Below, one piece after another: positions 8,577-19,954 of a stretch of DNA of 64,000 nucleotides (position 1 is the stretch's first letter; every line of letters starts with the position of its first letter). The notes beneath the pieces were generated by a model. It saw nothing but the letters and a program-made list of their open reading frames with translations, was not told the DNA's origin and searched no databases. This DNA is from Bradyrhizobium sp. Ash2021 (lineage in GTDB: Bacteria; Pseudomonadota; Alphaproteobacteria; Rhizobiales; Xanthobacteraceae). The translations under genes and the position numbers were made by a program. Where the stretch lies: the NCBI RefSeq assembly GCF_031202265.1, contig NZ_CP100604.1, positions 2,090,501 to 2,154,500 on the forward strand, written 5' to 3'.

Positions 8577-8972
8577 TTAACCAAAGCGGCCGCCGCGCTG
8601 GATCACTTCGATCTTGTAACCGTCGGGGTCGGCGACGAAAAAGAAGCGCGCCAGCGTCTTGCCGTCATGCTTGAAGTCGCGCAGCGGTCCGGGCGACAGC
8701 TTTTCCTGCTCGAATCTGGCGTGTTCGGCGTCGATGTCATCGACGACGACGGCAAGGTGGCCGTAGCCGTCGCCCAGCGAATAGCTTTCCTTGCGATCGA
8801 AATTGACAGTGAGTTCGACCTCGAAGGGCGAGGAAGGATGTCGCAGATAGATCAATGCGAAATCCGGAAACTTGAGGTGGTCGGCGACTTTGAGCCCGAA
8901 GGCGCGCGCGTAGAAATCCAGCGATTTCGCCTCGTCGAGCACGCGGATCATCGAGTGAACGGGTTTTGCCAT
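8577..8972 (-). CDS. VOC-family protein, glyoxalase I-like
   Basis: A 131-residue vicinal-oxygen-chelate protein. The four metal ligands of glyoxalase I are all present with the right spacing: H6 (PVHSMIR), E53 (FEVELT), H72 (YGHLAV) and E122 (YKIEVIQ). The known enzyme isomerises the hemithioacetal of methylglyoxal and glutathione to S-lactoylglutathione in the cytosol. The ATG directly follows the TGA of the cytochrome gene (TGAATG on the minus strand), so translation is probably coupled. Why a glyoxalase-like gene lies inside a periplasmic dehydrogenase operon is unclear. Confidence 0.82.
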   Translation of the reverse strand: MAKPVHSMIRVLDEAKSLDFYARAFGLKVADHLKFPDFALIYLRHPSSPFEVELTVNFDRKESYSLGDGYGHLAVVVDDIDAEHARFEQEKLSPGPLRDFKHDGKTLARFFFVADPDGYKIEVIQRGGRFG

Positions 8973-9380
8973 TCAGTTCAGCTCCTTGAGATAGGCGATG
9001 ACGGCGGCGCGGGTCTCGGGCTTCGCCTGGCGATAGGCCATGACGGCACCGGGAATCATCTGCTGCGGATTGGTCAGCCAGGCGTCGAGCCTGGCCTCAT
9101 CCCAGATGAAGTCGGCCTTTGCGAAGCCGGCGGAGTAGTGAAAGCCGTCCATCTTGCCTGCCGGCCTGCCGACGATCTTGAATAGCGACGGACCTTGCCT
9201 GATGGGGTCGGAGGGGTTCGTGGTGTGGCAGGTTGCGCATTGCTGCTTGAACAGCGTCGCCCCATCGGGCGGCTTGGCCGCCGGCAGCGGCATTTGCGCG
9301 CCGGCGGTCTGCACGGCGAGCAACGCGCCGCAGAATCCCGGCCCGATCGCCCGTATCGCGCGCAGCCTTGTCATGTGCAT
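8973..9380 (-). CDS. Secreted class I cytochrome c
   Basis: About 135 residues with an N-terminal signal (MTRLRAIRAIGPGFCGALLAV...AGAQ) and a single haem-binding CATCH motif preceded by GATLFKQQ. The sixth ligand is probably a Met in MIPGAVMAY. This is a class I cytochrome c of the periplasm. As first gene of the operon it is the likely electron acceptor for the GMC flavoprotein complex. A GTG one codon before the ATG at 9380 and an ATG two codons after are alternative starts. Confidence 0.85.
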   Translation of the reverse strand: MHMTRLRAIRAIGPGFCGALLAVQTAGAQMPLPAAKPPDGATLFKQQCATCHTTNPSDPIRQGPSLFKIVGRPAGKMDGFHYSAGFAKADFIWDEARLDAWLTNPQQMIPGAVMAYRQAKPETRAAVIAYLKELN

Positions 9381-9383
9381 CAC

Positions 9384-10123
9384 CGTTGGCGTGCGCAGAC
9401 TTTAGGTCGCCGCAAACAAGCGGTGGTAGTAGCGGGCTGTTTCACCGCAGAACAAAAGCGGTCATGACTTCGGCCAACCCTCTTTGGCCAAACCGGTTCC
9501 CGAACTCGCCGGGATGGCCGTTCTGCAAAAAATCTGATGACCCGCGAACCGAAACGGCGTCCGGGCGGCTCTATTTTGTCGGGTTCTGCCCGATGTGCGC
9601 CATGGTCGGCCGAAAGCATTCCTCGTCATGACGGCACTGGCGCCAACCGGACGCTGCCCCCCAGGGCTGATCGACGCCGCGCGGTGCGGGACGAAAAAGC
9701 CCTGTTGTCGCTGATTGCGGCGGCGCAGCCCGACGTCCGGCGCTATGCCGCGCGCAATTGCCGGGTGGCCGATATCGACGATGCGGTCCAGCGTCGATCC
9801 GAGCGTCGATCCGAGGCTTGCCTTGGTGGCGCGATCCTCCGTAGTTGGCCGGCCGCCATCGGATTGGATGTGTCAAAGGGCATTTTCGCGGAGTTTTTGT
9901 GAACGGCGTCGAGACAGGGCGGCGGACTGCCGCATATTGGGTTGGTCCGTGGCCAAGGTTTCGCGAAATGACCCCGAAATCTCTAAACGATGACCACACG
10001 GCGCGGCTTGCATCGCGAACGCGCCGCTCGCGACACGCTATTCGGGGCGATGAGCAGGTCAGGTCCAGGCGAGCGGTGGAGCGAATTGCCGGACTGTTCA
10101 TCCCCTCAAACTGGGAGAAGTGA
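9384..10123. other. 740-bp stretch without an intact gene
   Basis: No frame here has a convincing start, ribosome-binding site and family match. It contains a short sigma-factor-like remnant (9687-9791), next to a 12-bp tandem duplication (GTCGATCCGAGC then GTCGATCCGAGG near 9792-9816). The last 100 bases before 10124 presumably carry the promoter of the small secreted protein; I see no clear -35/-10 pair. Confidence 0.6.
9687..9791 (+). pseudogene. Remnant of an ECF-type sigma factor N-terminus
   Basis: About 35 codons read RDEKALLSLIAAAQPDVR then RYAARNCRVADIDDAVQ, which matches the start of region 2 in ECF sigma-70 factors (a helix ending in the D-DAVQ element, normally followed by E and the promoter-melting region). 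The similarity ends abruptly at a 12-bp tandem duplication, and the frame then reads unrelated residues. No start codon with a ribosome-binding site belongs to it. The family assignment is from memory of the motif only. Confidence 0.4.
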
Positions 10124-10429
10124 ATGAAGTTAGTGAAAGCCTCAGCAGTCGCGCTTGCCATCTCGGCCATGCTCGCCGGCCCCGTGCTGGCGCAAGGTGC
10201 GTCATCCGACACCCGTATCCGCGGCGGCGCGCAGGGCAAGACCAACATGCAGGGCGGAGCGTCCGGCAGCGGTGACGAGGAATTCGATGCGCAGGCGGGC
10301 GCTGCCGGAGAAAAGGCCGGCGTCAACGCAAAGACCGGTGCGAAAGGTACCGTAGGCGCCGGTAGCGGAGCGGTCAGGGGGACTGGTGGTGCAGCCACCG
10401 ATCCCGCGACCGGAATCAAGCGCAACTAG
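10124..10429 (+). CDS. Small secreted Gly/Ala-rich protein of unknown function
   Basis: A 101-residue protein with a clear Sec signal (MKLVKASAVALAISAMLAG, cut after VLAQ). The mature part is low-complexity, rich in Gly, Ala, Thr and Lys (GGAQGKTNMQGGASGSGDEE, then AGEKAGVNAKTGAKGT), with no Cys. GGGAGAAG lies 4 bases before the ATG, and a strong terminator follows at 10470. It is therefore a well-defined single-gene unit. I recognise no domain. Confidence 0.75.
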   Translation: MKLVKASAVALAISAMLAGPVLAQGASSDTRIRGGAQGKTNMQGGASGSGDEEFDAQAGAAGEKAGVNAKTGAKGTVGAGSGAVRGTGGAATDPATGIKRN

Positions 10430-10469
10430 AGCGCCGCGCCCTTCGACGGGTTCGCTTTCGAAAACGAGA

Positions 10470-10500
10470 AACTCCGGTCGCGCGTCGGCCGGAGTTTTTC
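10470..10500 (+). terminator. Rho-independent terminator
   Basis: Arms AACTCCGG (10470-10477) and CCGGAGTT (10489-10496) enclose an 11-base loop and are followed by TTTTC. It ends the small secreted-protein gene and can also serve arfB arriving from the other strand. Confidence 0.8.
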
Positions 10501-10537
10501 CGCCACGGTGAAGGCCTGTCCGCCCGTCGGATTTCTA

Positions 10538-10957
10538 TCAATCGTCGAATCGCGCCGAACCGCGCTTCGACTTGACGTCGCTGCGGCGTTTTTTGCCTTC
10601 GAGACGGCGCTGCTTCGATCCGAAGGTCGGCTTGGTGGCCCGCCGCGGTGTCGGCCTCACCATGGCCTCGCGCAGCAGCTCGAGCAGACGGTCGACGGCG
10701 TCGGCGCGGTTACGTTCCTGGGTACGGAAGCGCTGGGCGTGGATCACGATCACGCCGTCCTTGGTCATGCGCTGGCCGGCGAGCCGGTTGAGCCGCGCCG
10801 TAGCGTCCTCGGGGAGCGTGATCTTGCGCGTGTCGAAACGCAATTGGGCTGCGGTCGAGAGCTTGTTGACGTTCTGCCCGCCCGGTCCGGAAGCGCGGAC
10901 GAAGCCGATCTCGATGTCGTTCTCGTCGATCGTAAGGTCGCGGGCAACCCGCAGCAT
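10538..10957 (-). CDS. arfB: Ribosome-rescue peptidyl-tRNA hydrolase ArfB
   Basis: A 139-residue class I release-factor-like protein that frees ribosomes stalled on non-stop mRNA. It has the catalytic GGQ in GPGGQNVNK near residue 27, and a basic C-terminal tail (GSKQRRLEGKKRRSDVKSK) of the kind that enters the empty mRNA channel. The start MLRVARDLTIDEND matches the usual ArfB N-terminus. The frame stays open for 73 codons upstream, but that part is not ArfB-like. No strong ribosome-binding site is visible. Confidence 0.9.
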   Translation of the reverse strand: MLRVARDLTIDENDIEIGFVRASGPGGQNVNKLSTAAQLRFDTRKITLPEDATARLNRLAGQRMTKDGVIVIHAQRFRTQERNRADAVDRLLELLREAMVRPTPRRATKPTFGSKQRRLEGKKRRSDVKSKRGSARFDD

Positions 10958-11029
10958 GGCGTTCACCGGAAGCACAGTGGGAATCGTCCACTGCACCATA
11001 GCTGCTTTGCCTGCATCACTGAAGGATGA

Positions 11030-11208
11030 GGGATACGTTCCCCGGATGCTGCGCAACGCCATCAGCGCGTTCACGCGCGTCTTCGACGCGCTTTGGCTTG
11101 CGGCGTGGTGCGCGGCCGATCCGGGGTCCATCGTGGGAAAGGGAGCGTGGGTCCCGGCTCTGCGGCGCACCGCCAAAGAGGCGCTGCACCGCGTCCGGGG
11201 AGTCTGGC
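11030..11208. repeat. Structured intergenic repeat next to arfB
   Basis: The segment CCCCGGATGCTGCGCAACGC near 11040 is mirrored by CGCTGCACCGCGTCCGGGGA near 11180-11200, and an inner pair (GGCCGATCCGGGGTCC / GGGTCCCGGCTCTGCGG) nests within. This matches a repeat type I associate with Bradyrhizobium intergenic regions. No gene is supported between the arfB start and the M16 stop. Confidence 0.55.
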
Positions 11209-11209
11209 G

Positions 11210-12574
11210 CTAGTTCGCGGCCGGTGCCGCCGCTGCCGGTTGCGCGGCCGCCTGCGGGGCGCGGCCGACGATCACGGTGAGCAGGCCGTGGCCCCAGAGC
11301 CGCTGCGCGGCCTTCCTGGCGTCATCCAGCGTCACCGCATCGACAATGGCGTTGCGCTTTTCGATGTAATCGATCGGCAGCTTGTCGAGCTGGTATTGCA
11401 GCAGGGCCTGCGCCAGCTTCGACGAGGTATCGAGCGCCAGCATCTGCGAGCCCTTCAAATAGGATTTTGCCTCATCCAGCTCTTTCTGGGTCGGGCCTTC
11501 CTCGGCGATGCGGCGGATTTCCTTCTCGATGGCGTCGACGGTTTCGCCGGCGCGGTCGGCACGGGTGCCGGTGTTGCCGATGAACAGCGCGGAGTGGTCC
11601 ATCCAGAGCAGCGATTCATAGACCGAATAGGCCAGTCCGCGCTTCTCGCGGACTTCCTTGTACAGCCGCGACGACAGGCCGCCGCCGCCGAGGATGTGGT
11701 TGACGACATAGCCGGCCATGAAATCCGGATCGTGGCGGTTGATGCCGGGACCGCCGAACGTCACCACGGTCTGCGGCACGTCGAGCGGAATGAAGGCGCG
11801 CTGTGGCGGCTTGGTGGCCACGACATCGGCAATCGCTGCAAGATTGGCCTTGGCCGGCAACGTGCCGAAGGTCTTGTCGAGCAGCTTGCCGAGCGTGTCG
11901 GCGTCGACGTCGCCGACCACGGCGACCCGCAGCGTATCCTTGGCCAGCACGCGGCTGACATAATCCTTCATGTCGGCGACATCGATCTTCGGCACGCTGT
12001 CCAGCGTGCCGGTTGCCTGCCGGCCGTAGGGATGATCGCCGAAGGCGACTTCGAGGAATTTGCGGCTGGCGAGCGCGGTCGGGTTGGTCGAGTCGCGCCG
12101 CAGCCCCGAGGTTACCTGGGCGCGAATCCGTTCGACATCGGTCGGGTCGAAATGCGCCGATGTCAGCGACATCCGCAACAGGTCGAACGCTTCGTCCTTG
12201 TTGTCCTTCAGCATCCGCAATGAGCCGCGGAAATAGTCGCGCGTCGACGAGAAGCTCAATTCGATCGCGCGGCGGTCGAGGCGCTCGTGGAAGGTCTTGG
12301 AATCGAGATCCCCGGACCCTTCATCGAGCAGGTCGGCGACCATGTTGCCGACGCCGGGCTTGCCGGCTGGGTCCTGGGTGGCGCCGCCGCCGAAGGCATA
12401 TTCCATCGCGATCAAGGGCACGGTCGCGTCCTGCACGAACCAGGCCTCGATCCCGCCGGGGGAAACCAGGCGCTGGATCTTGGCCGCGGCCTGCGAGGGC
12501 GCGGCTGAAAGCGCCGTGAATGCGAGGCAGGCGCCGCCGATCAGGGCGGCGCGCCGTGTGAGGAAATAATTCAC
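11210..12574 (-). CDS. M16-family peptidase-like protein, inactive subunit
   Basis: A 454-residue M16 (pitrilysin-like) protein with a signal-like N-terminus (TRRAALIGGACLAFTALSA). The zinc-binding HxxEH of active M16 enzymes is missing: the matching region reads GVGNMVADLLDEGSGD. It is therefore the non-catalytic partner of the preceding gene, as in other bacterial two-gene M16 systems. The start is a GTG at 12574 that overlaps the TGA of the upstream peptidase (GTGA), with GAGGAGAAG 5 bases upstream. An ATG further upstream lies inside the previous gene and is not needed. Confidence 0.85.
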   Translation of the reverse strand: MNYFLTRRAALIGGACLAFTALSAAPSQAAAKIQRLVSPGGIEAWFVQDATVPLIAMEYAFGGGATQDPAGKPGVGNMVADLLDEGSGDLDSKTFHERLDRRAIELSFSSTRDYFRGSLRMLKDNKDEAFDLLRMSLTSAHFDPTDVERIRAQVTSGLRRDSTNPTALASRKFLEVAFGDHPYGRQATGTLDSVPKIDVADMKDYVSRVLAKDTLRVAVVGDVDADTLGKLLDKTFGTLPAKANLAAIADVVATKPPQRAFIPLDVPQTVVTFGGPGINRHDPDFMAGYVVNHILGGGGLSSRLYKEVREKRGLAYSVYESLLWMDHSALFIGNTGTRADRAGETVDAIEKEIRRIAEEGPTQKELDEAKSYLKGSQMLALDTSSKLAQALLQYQLDKLPIDYIEKRNAIVDAVTLDDARKAAQRLWGHGLLTVIVGRAPQAAAQPAAAAPAAN

Positions 12575-13956
12575 GAGCGCTTCTCCTCGCGTTTCGGCGT
12601 CGGATCCTTGATCAGATAGCCGGTCACCGAACGATTTTTCTCGAGCCATTTTTTCGCGGCGTCGCGCACCTGTTCGGCGGTGACGGCGCGAATCCGATCC
12701 GGCCAGCTTCTGATGTCGTCGATGCTCAACCCGGTGGTGAGCGCGCCGCCATACCAGCGCGCCAGCGTCGCCTGATTGTCCTGGGCGTAGATCGCCTCGG
12801 CGATCAGCTGGGTCTTGACCCGCTCCAGGTCCTCGGCGCGGGCGGTGTTTTGCCCCACGTCCGATATCACCTTGTCGATCACCTGCTCGATTCGCGAAAA
12901 CTCGACGCCGGGCTTCGGCGAAACCGAGATCGAGAACTGCGTCGGGTCGAGCGCGGTGCCCTGGTAGCCGGCGCCGGCGCTGATCGCGAGCGGATTGTCG
13001 ATCACCAGCGCGCGGTAAAGGTACGAATTGGCGCCGCCGCCCATCAATTGCGCGAGCACGTCAAGCGCCGGCCCTTCGCCGGCGGCAGCCGTGGCGGAAG
13101 AGGGAACGAGGTAATAGCGCCGCAAGCCGGTCTGTTCGACGCGCGGATCGGACAGCGTCACGGTGCGGGGCGCCGCCGGTACCGGTTCCTGCGGACGGAC
13201 GCGCTGCGCGGGAATGGCCGGCTGCGCGGGAATTTCGCCAAAATTCTTTTCCACCATCGGACGGATGTCCTTGGCGTCGACGTCGCCGGCGATCACCAAG
13301 ATCGCGTTGTTCGGCGCATAGAAGCGCTTGTAGAACGCCAGCGCATCCTCGCGGTCGAGTTTCTCGATTTCCTGGTGCCAGCCGATCACGGGGCGGCCAT
13401 AGGGGTGATTGAGATACAGCGCCGCCATGATCTGTTCGGTCAGCCGCGCATCCGGGTTGTTGGCGACCCGCATGTTGAATTCCTCGAGCACGACGTCGCG
13501 CTCCGGCAGCACGTTTTCATCCTTGAGGATGAGGCCGGTCATGCGGTCGGCCTCGAATTCCATCATGGTGCCGAGCTGCTCGCGCGGCACGCGCTGGAAA
13601 TAGCCGGTGTAGTCGGTTGAGGTGAAGGCGTTCTCGTTGCCGCCGACCCGAAGCACGGTCTGGGAGAACTCACCGGCGGGATGCTTGCTGGTGCCCTTGA
13701 ACATCAGATGTTCGAGGAAGTGCGCCAGTCCGGATTTTCCGGGGGTCTCGTCGGCGGAGCCGACCTTGTACCAGATCATCTGCGTGACCACCGGGGTGCG
13801 ATGGTCGGGAATGACCACCACTTGCAGGCCATTGCCGAGCGTGAAGCTGGCGGGGCGTTCCGACGTCACCGTGGTCTGGGCGGGAACGCTGCCGGTGGAG
13901 AAAGCGAGCGTCGAGATCAATGCAAAGAGTGAAACGGCGAACCGGTGCGAGGACAT
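12571..13956 (-). CDS. M16-family zinc peptidase, catalytic subunit, secreted
   Basis: A 461-residue zinc metallopeptidase with a Sec signal (FAVSLFALISTLAFSTGSVPAQ). The inverted zinc motif HFLEHLMFKGT supplies two His ligands and the catalytic Glu. The downstream acidic ligand lies in the following helical region (GGNENAFTSTDYTGYF context). M16 enzymes of this kind degrade peptides or process proteins in the periplasm. It overlaps by four bases with the inactive homologue, and the two presumably form a heterodimer. The gene follows the small secreted protein at 14061 in the same direction. Confidence 0.88.
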   Translation of the reverse strand: MSSHRFAVSLFALISTLAFSTGSVPAQTTVTSERPASFTLGNGLQVVVIPDHRTPVVTQMIWYKVGSADETPGKSGLAHFLEHLMFKGTSKHPAGEFSQTVLRVGGNENAFTSTDYTGYFQRVPREQLGTMMEFEADRMTGLILKDENVLPERDVVLEEFNMRVANNPDARLTEQIMAALYLNHPYGRPVIGWHQEIEKLDREDALAFYKRFYAPNNAILVIAGDVDAKDIRPMVEKNFGEIPAQPAIPAQRVRPQEPVPAAPRTVTLSDPRVEQTGLRRYYLVPSSATAAAGEGPALDVLAQLMGGGANSYLYRALVIDNPLAISAGAGYQGTALDPTQFSISVSPKPGVEFSRIEQVIDKVISDVGQNTARAEDLERVKTQLIAEAIYAQDNQATLARWYGGALTTGLSIDDIRSWPDRIRAVTAEQVRDAAKKWLEKNRSVTGYLIKDPTPKREEKRS

Positions 13957-14060
13957 CGTGACCTATCTGGAAGCCCGAACCCAAGCGTTCGGGATAAAAC
14001 GGCGGCATGCTACACCGCGCGGCAACCCGGCAATGTCACGAAGCTGCGAGACAAGCTTAA

Positions 14061-14780
14061 CTATTCGCCATACTTGCCCTGGGACGGATTGTATTCCTTG
14101 TTCAGCGATTCCTTCGGCCCGGTCCCGTAAGCGTAGTTCGGGGACGGCGTCTGGTAGCCGGCCGGCGGCTGCGTCAGCGACTCCCGCGTCGGCTCGCCCT
14201 TGAACGGCGCGGTCTCGGTTTTGCTGCCGCCGAACAGGCCGCTGAAGCCGCCGTTATAGCCGAGCTGCGAGGGGCTGAGAATCGCGTTGGTGCCGGGATT
14301 GCCGCCGGGCTGGTCGACGGAATCGCCGCCTGACGATCTTTCGCTGGTCTTGCCCTTGGCCAATTCGCTTGGCGTCAGGATACGGGCCGCTTCGACCGGA
14401 TCCTTGTTGGCTTTCTTGCGGGCCGCGATCGCGGCCTTGCGGCGCTGCTCATCGGGGTCCTTGGGCCAGTTCGGCGCCTTGACCTCGGCCGAAGTCGAAG
14501 CCGGCGGCGGCAGATCGAGCTTGGGGGGCACCACCAGCGGCGAGCGCTCGCGGTAGTCGATGCCCTGGTTTTCCATGTTGGTGCCGCCGATGCCCTTCAT
14601 GATGCCTTCGATGATCTTTTCCTCGAAGGTCTTGTCGTCTTCGTCGTCGTCGCCGGCCTTGGCGGCGCCCGCGGTCATGACAAGGCCGACGCCCATGGCG
14701 ATGACGGCAAGACGCAGGGCGCGCTGCAGCGTCCTCGACGAATTCTGCACAATCCGGAAGCTGGCTTCGGTCTCGCGCAT
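14061..14780 (-). CDS. Periplasmic hypothetical protein, Pro/Lys-rich
   Basis: About 239 residues with a hydrophobic N-terminal segment (LRLAVIAMGVGLVMTAGAAKA) that looks like a signal peptide, followed by an acidic stretch (GDDDEDDKTFEEKI). The middle is charged and helical (DPDEQRRKAAIAARKK), and the C-terminus is low-complexity (Gly, Ser, Pro, Tyr). No catalytic motif is visible. It lies between lspA and the M16 genes on the same strand, so it may belong to an envelope operon. The ATG at 14780 is chosen because the signal then sits at a normal distance; an upstream start at 14855 is possible. Confidence 0.65.
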   Translation of the reverse strand: MRETEASFRIVQNSSRTLQRALRLAVIAMGVGLVMTAGAAKAGDDDEDDKTFEEKIIEGIMKGIGGTNMENQGIDYRERSPLVVPPKLDLPPPASTSAEVKAPNWPKDPDEQRRKAAIAARKKANKDPVEAARILTPSELAKGKTSERSSGGDSVDQPGGNPGTNAILSPSQLGYNGGFSGLFGGSKTETAPFKGEPTRESLTQPPAGYQTPSPNYAYGTGPKESLNKEYNPSQGKYGE

Positions 14781-14884
14781 CACGCTGTTCCCATTCAAGA
14801 TTTCCGCAAGAGGCGCGCCGGGCTTACGGCGTCGTTCCGCTCCTGCAAGCAACATACCGCTTTGAGGGTCCGTATCGGCCGGGA

Positions 14885-15382
14885 TCAGGGCGCTTTTGCG
14901 GCGGGTACCCCCAGGAAGGAGTCATACAATAGGGCCGCCACCCCGGCAACAATGGCCACATCCGCAAGGTTAAACACGTACCAGTTAAGGATTTTCTCTC
15001 CGATCTGGACGTGGAAAAGGGCGAAATCGACCACCGCGCCGTAGGCAAAGCGGTCGATGGCGTTGCCGATGGCGCCGCCGATGATCAGGCCGAGCGCCAG
15101 CGTTGCCAAGAGGGTGCGCGACCGCGCCATCCAGATCGCCAGAACGATCACCGCCGCCGCCTTGACCGCCATCAGCCCGATCTGGGCCGCCGGGCTCTCG
15201 CTCTGGAACCAGCCGAAGCTGATGCCGGGGTTCAAGGCCAGCACCAGGTCGAAAAACGGCGTTACCTTCACCGCGCCGCGATGGGCGATATCGAACGCGT
15301 GGAGCAGCCAGAGCTTGGAGGCCTGGTCGACGATCAGGGTGGCGATGGCCGCGAGGACGCCGGTGCGAAGGGGAGGGGTCAT
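14885..15382 (-). CDS. lspA: Lipoprotein signal peptidase LspA
   Basis: A 165-residue inner-membrane aspartic peptidase that cleaves prolipoprotein signal peptides after diacylglyceryl modification. Four hydrophobic segments are visible. The two catalytic Asp lie in the conserved blocks GNAIDRFAYGAVVDF and FNLADVAI. It follows ileS in the same direction, the classic ileS-lspA order, but here the two are separated by a palindromic repeat. Confidence 0.95.
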   Translation of the reverse strand: MTPPLRTGVLAAIATLIVDQASKLWLLHAFDIAHRGAVKVTPFFDLVLALNPGISFGWFQSESPAAQIGLMAVKAAAVIVLAIWMARSRTLLATLALGLIIGGAIGNAIDRFAYGAVVDFALFHVQIGEKILNWYVFNLADVAIVAGVAALLYDSFLGVPAAKAP

Positions 15383-15409
15383 CGTGTGACCGCCGAGATA
15401 ATATCCGGT

Positions 15410-15560
15410 GTCGTCCCGGCGAACGCCGGGACCCCCAGCGTGAGCGCAATTGCGCTCATCGCGTCGCCGTGTCGGTTCAGTTTTGAAAGGCCGTCGATCA
15501 TCATCTCGTATTTATCTCGAACGTCCGGGATTATGGGTCCCGGCATTCGCCGGGACGACG
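15410..15560. repeat. Palindromic intergenic repeat, family E copy 1
   Basis: Left end GTCGTCCCGGCGAACGCCGG, right end CCGGCATTCGCCGGGACGAC; these pair over nearly the whole arm. The interior holds AGCGCAATTGCGCT. Related elements lie at 41844-41989 and 43395-43522. It sits between ileS and lspA. Confidence 0.8.
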
Positions 15561-15567
15561 ATAGCGT

Positions 15568-18576
<3,009 letters not shown>

Positions 18577-18770
18577 GAATGCTCTGATTTGGCTCGGAAA
18601 GGCGCGGGATACGCGATTCATTCGCGGGTGAACGAGGAAAATCCCGGTCTTGCGCAGAGCCGAAAGCTCAGGCGGAAGCCGGGCCGCTAATGCTTATGGT
18701 GCGCCGCGCAAACATGGCGCTTTCCATAGCAGCCAGCCGGGGAATCGCAAGGCCCCGGGGCGCCGGCGGT

Positions 18771-19742
18771 TTAAGAGATCACCCCGAGCCTGGGAAACGC
18801 GTCCGGCGCGGCGGCCAAGGCCACGCGGGCTTTGGCGCTGTCGTCATCCATTTGCCGGACCAGCGCATCGATGCTGTCGAACTTCAGTTCGTCGCGGATG
18901 AAGCCGATGAAGGCGACGTCGAGCACTGCGCCATAGAGATCGCCCTCGAAGTCGAACAGGAACACTTCGAGCAAGGGCGCGCCATTGTCGAAGGTCGGGC
19001 GGCGGCCGAAGCTCGCCACGCCATTGAGGCGCTCGGCACCGCGTCCGACCCGCACCGCATAGATGCCGTGCTTGAGGCTGCAATTCTTGTCGAGGCGGAT
19101 ATTGGCGGTGCGAAAGCCGAGATCGCGGCCGCGCTTCTCGCCATGGATCACCTCGCCGGTGACGAACCATGGCCCGCCCAGCATGGCGGTGGCGTCCGCG
19201 ATCTGCCCCTCGGCCAGCGCCATGCGGATGGCACTGGAGGAAACCGGCCGCTCCTCGATGTCGACATGGGCCTGGACATCGACCTCGATGCCGAGCCGCG
19301 GCGCCTCGCTGACCAGAAGGCTGGGCGAGCCGACCCTACCTTTACCGAAATGGAAGTCATAGCCGACCGCAATGCCGGATATGCCGAGCCGTCCGATCAG
19401 GTCATGGTGAATGAAATCCTGCGCCGAGGTCCCGGCGCGGGTCTTGTCGAAGGTCATCACCACGGCGCCGGCGAGGCCCGTTCCGGCCAGCAGCCGCAGC
19501 TTGTTGGCCTCGTCGGTGAGGCGGAATTGCGGGCTGTTGGGGCTGAAGAAGCTGCGGGGATGCGGCTCAAAGGTCACCGCAAAGGCCGGCTTGCCATGGG
19601 CGCGGCCCATCTGCAGGGCGGCCTCGATGACGGCACGGTGGCCGAGATGGACGCCGTCGAAATTGCCCATCGCCACCACGGCGCCGCGGGGGATGGCGTT
19701 CGCAGGGGTGGTGTCGCGGATAACGGTAAAGCCAGTCGTCAT
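18771..19742 (-). CDS. ribF: Bifunctional riboflavin kinase / FAD synthetase RibF
   Basis: A 323-residue enzyme making FMN and then FAD from riboflavin and ATP. The N-terminal adenylyltransferase domain has GNFDGVHLGHR (HxGH-type nucleotide site) and FEPHPR. The C-terminal kinase domain has VIHGEKRGRDLGFRTANI, where GxxxGFxTAN is the ATP/flavin site. It precedes ileS and lspA on the minus strand. Its FAD product is needed by several flavoproteins in this window. Confidence 0.95.
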   Translation of the reverse strand: MTTGFTVIRDTTPANAIPRGAVVAMGNFDGVHLGHRAVIEAALQMGRAHGKPAFAVTFEPHPRSFFSPNSPQFRLTDEANKLRLLAGTGLAGAVVMTFDKTRAGTSAQDFIHHDLIGRLGISGIAVGYDFHFGKGRVGSPSLLVSEAPRLGIEVDVQAHVDIEERPVSSSAIRMALAEGQIADATAMLGGPWFVTGEVIHGEKRGRDLGFRTANIRLDKNCSLKHGIYAVRVGRGAERLNGVASFGRRPTFDNGAPLLEVFLFDFEGDLYGAVLDVAFIGFIRDELKFDSIDALVRQMDDDSAKARVALAAAPDAFPRLGVIS

Positions 19743-19954
19743 TTCCGGGATTCTTCAGGAATTGGATCGATGCGGCCGGACCGTGACGTGGCGGCGCCGG
19801 TGAAGTCAAGCCGCTGGAATCGCATCAAAACGGGTACAATCCGACACGGGCCGGTTAACGGGCTGTTTAACGCATGCTGCTAGAGGTGGGGGCAGGAATG
19901 CGGGTCGCGCAGCCCTTTATTGTTTGTAGCGTAGCGTCGAGTAGGGGAGAGAAG

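Noticed and set aside
9571..10425. 284-codon minus-strand frame
   Set aside because: It runs antisense through the small secreted gene with its own signal peptide and ribosome-binding site; composition is Pro/Ala/Arg shadow-like.
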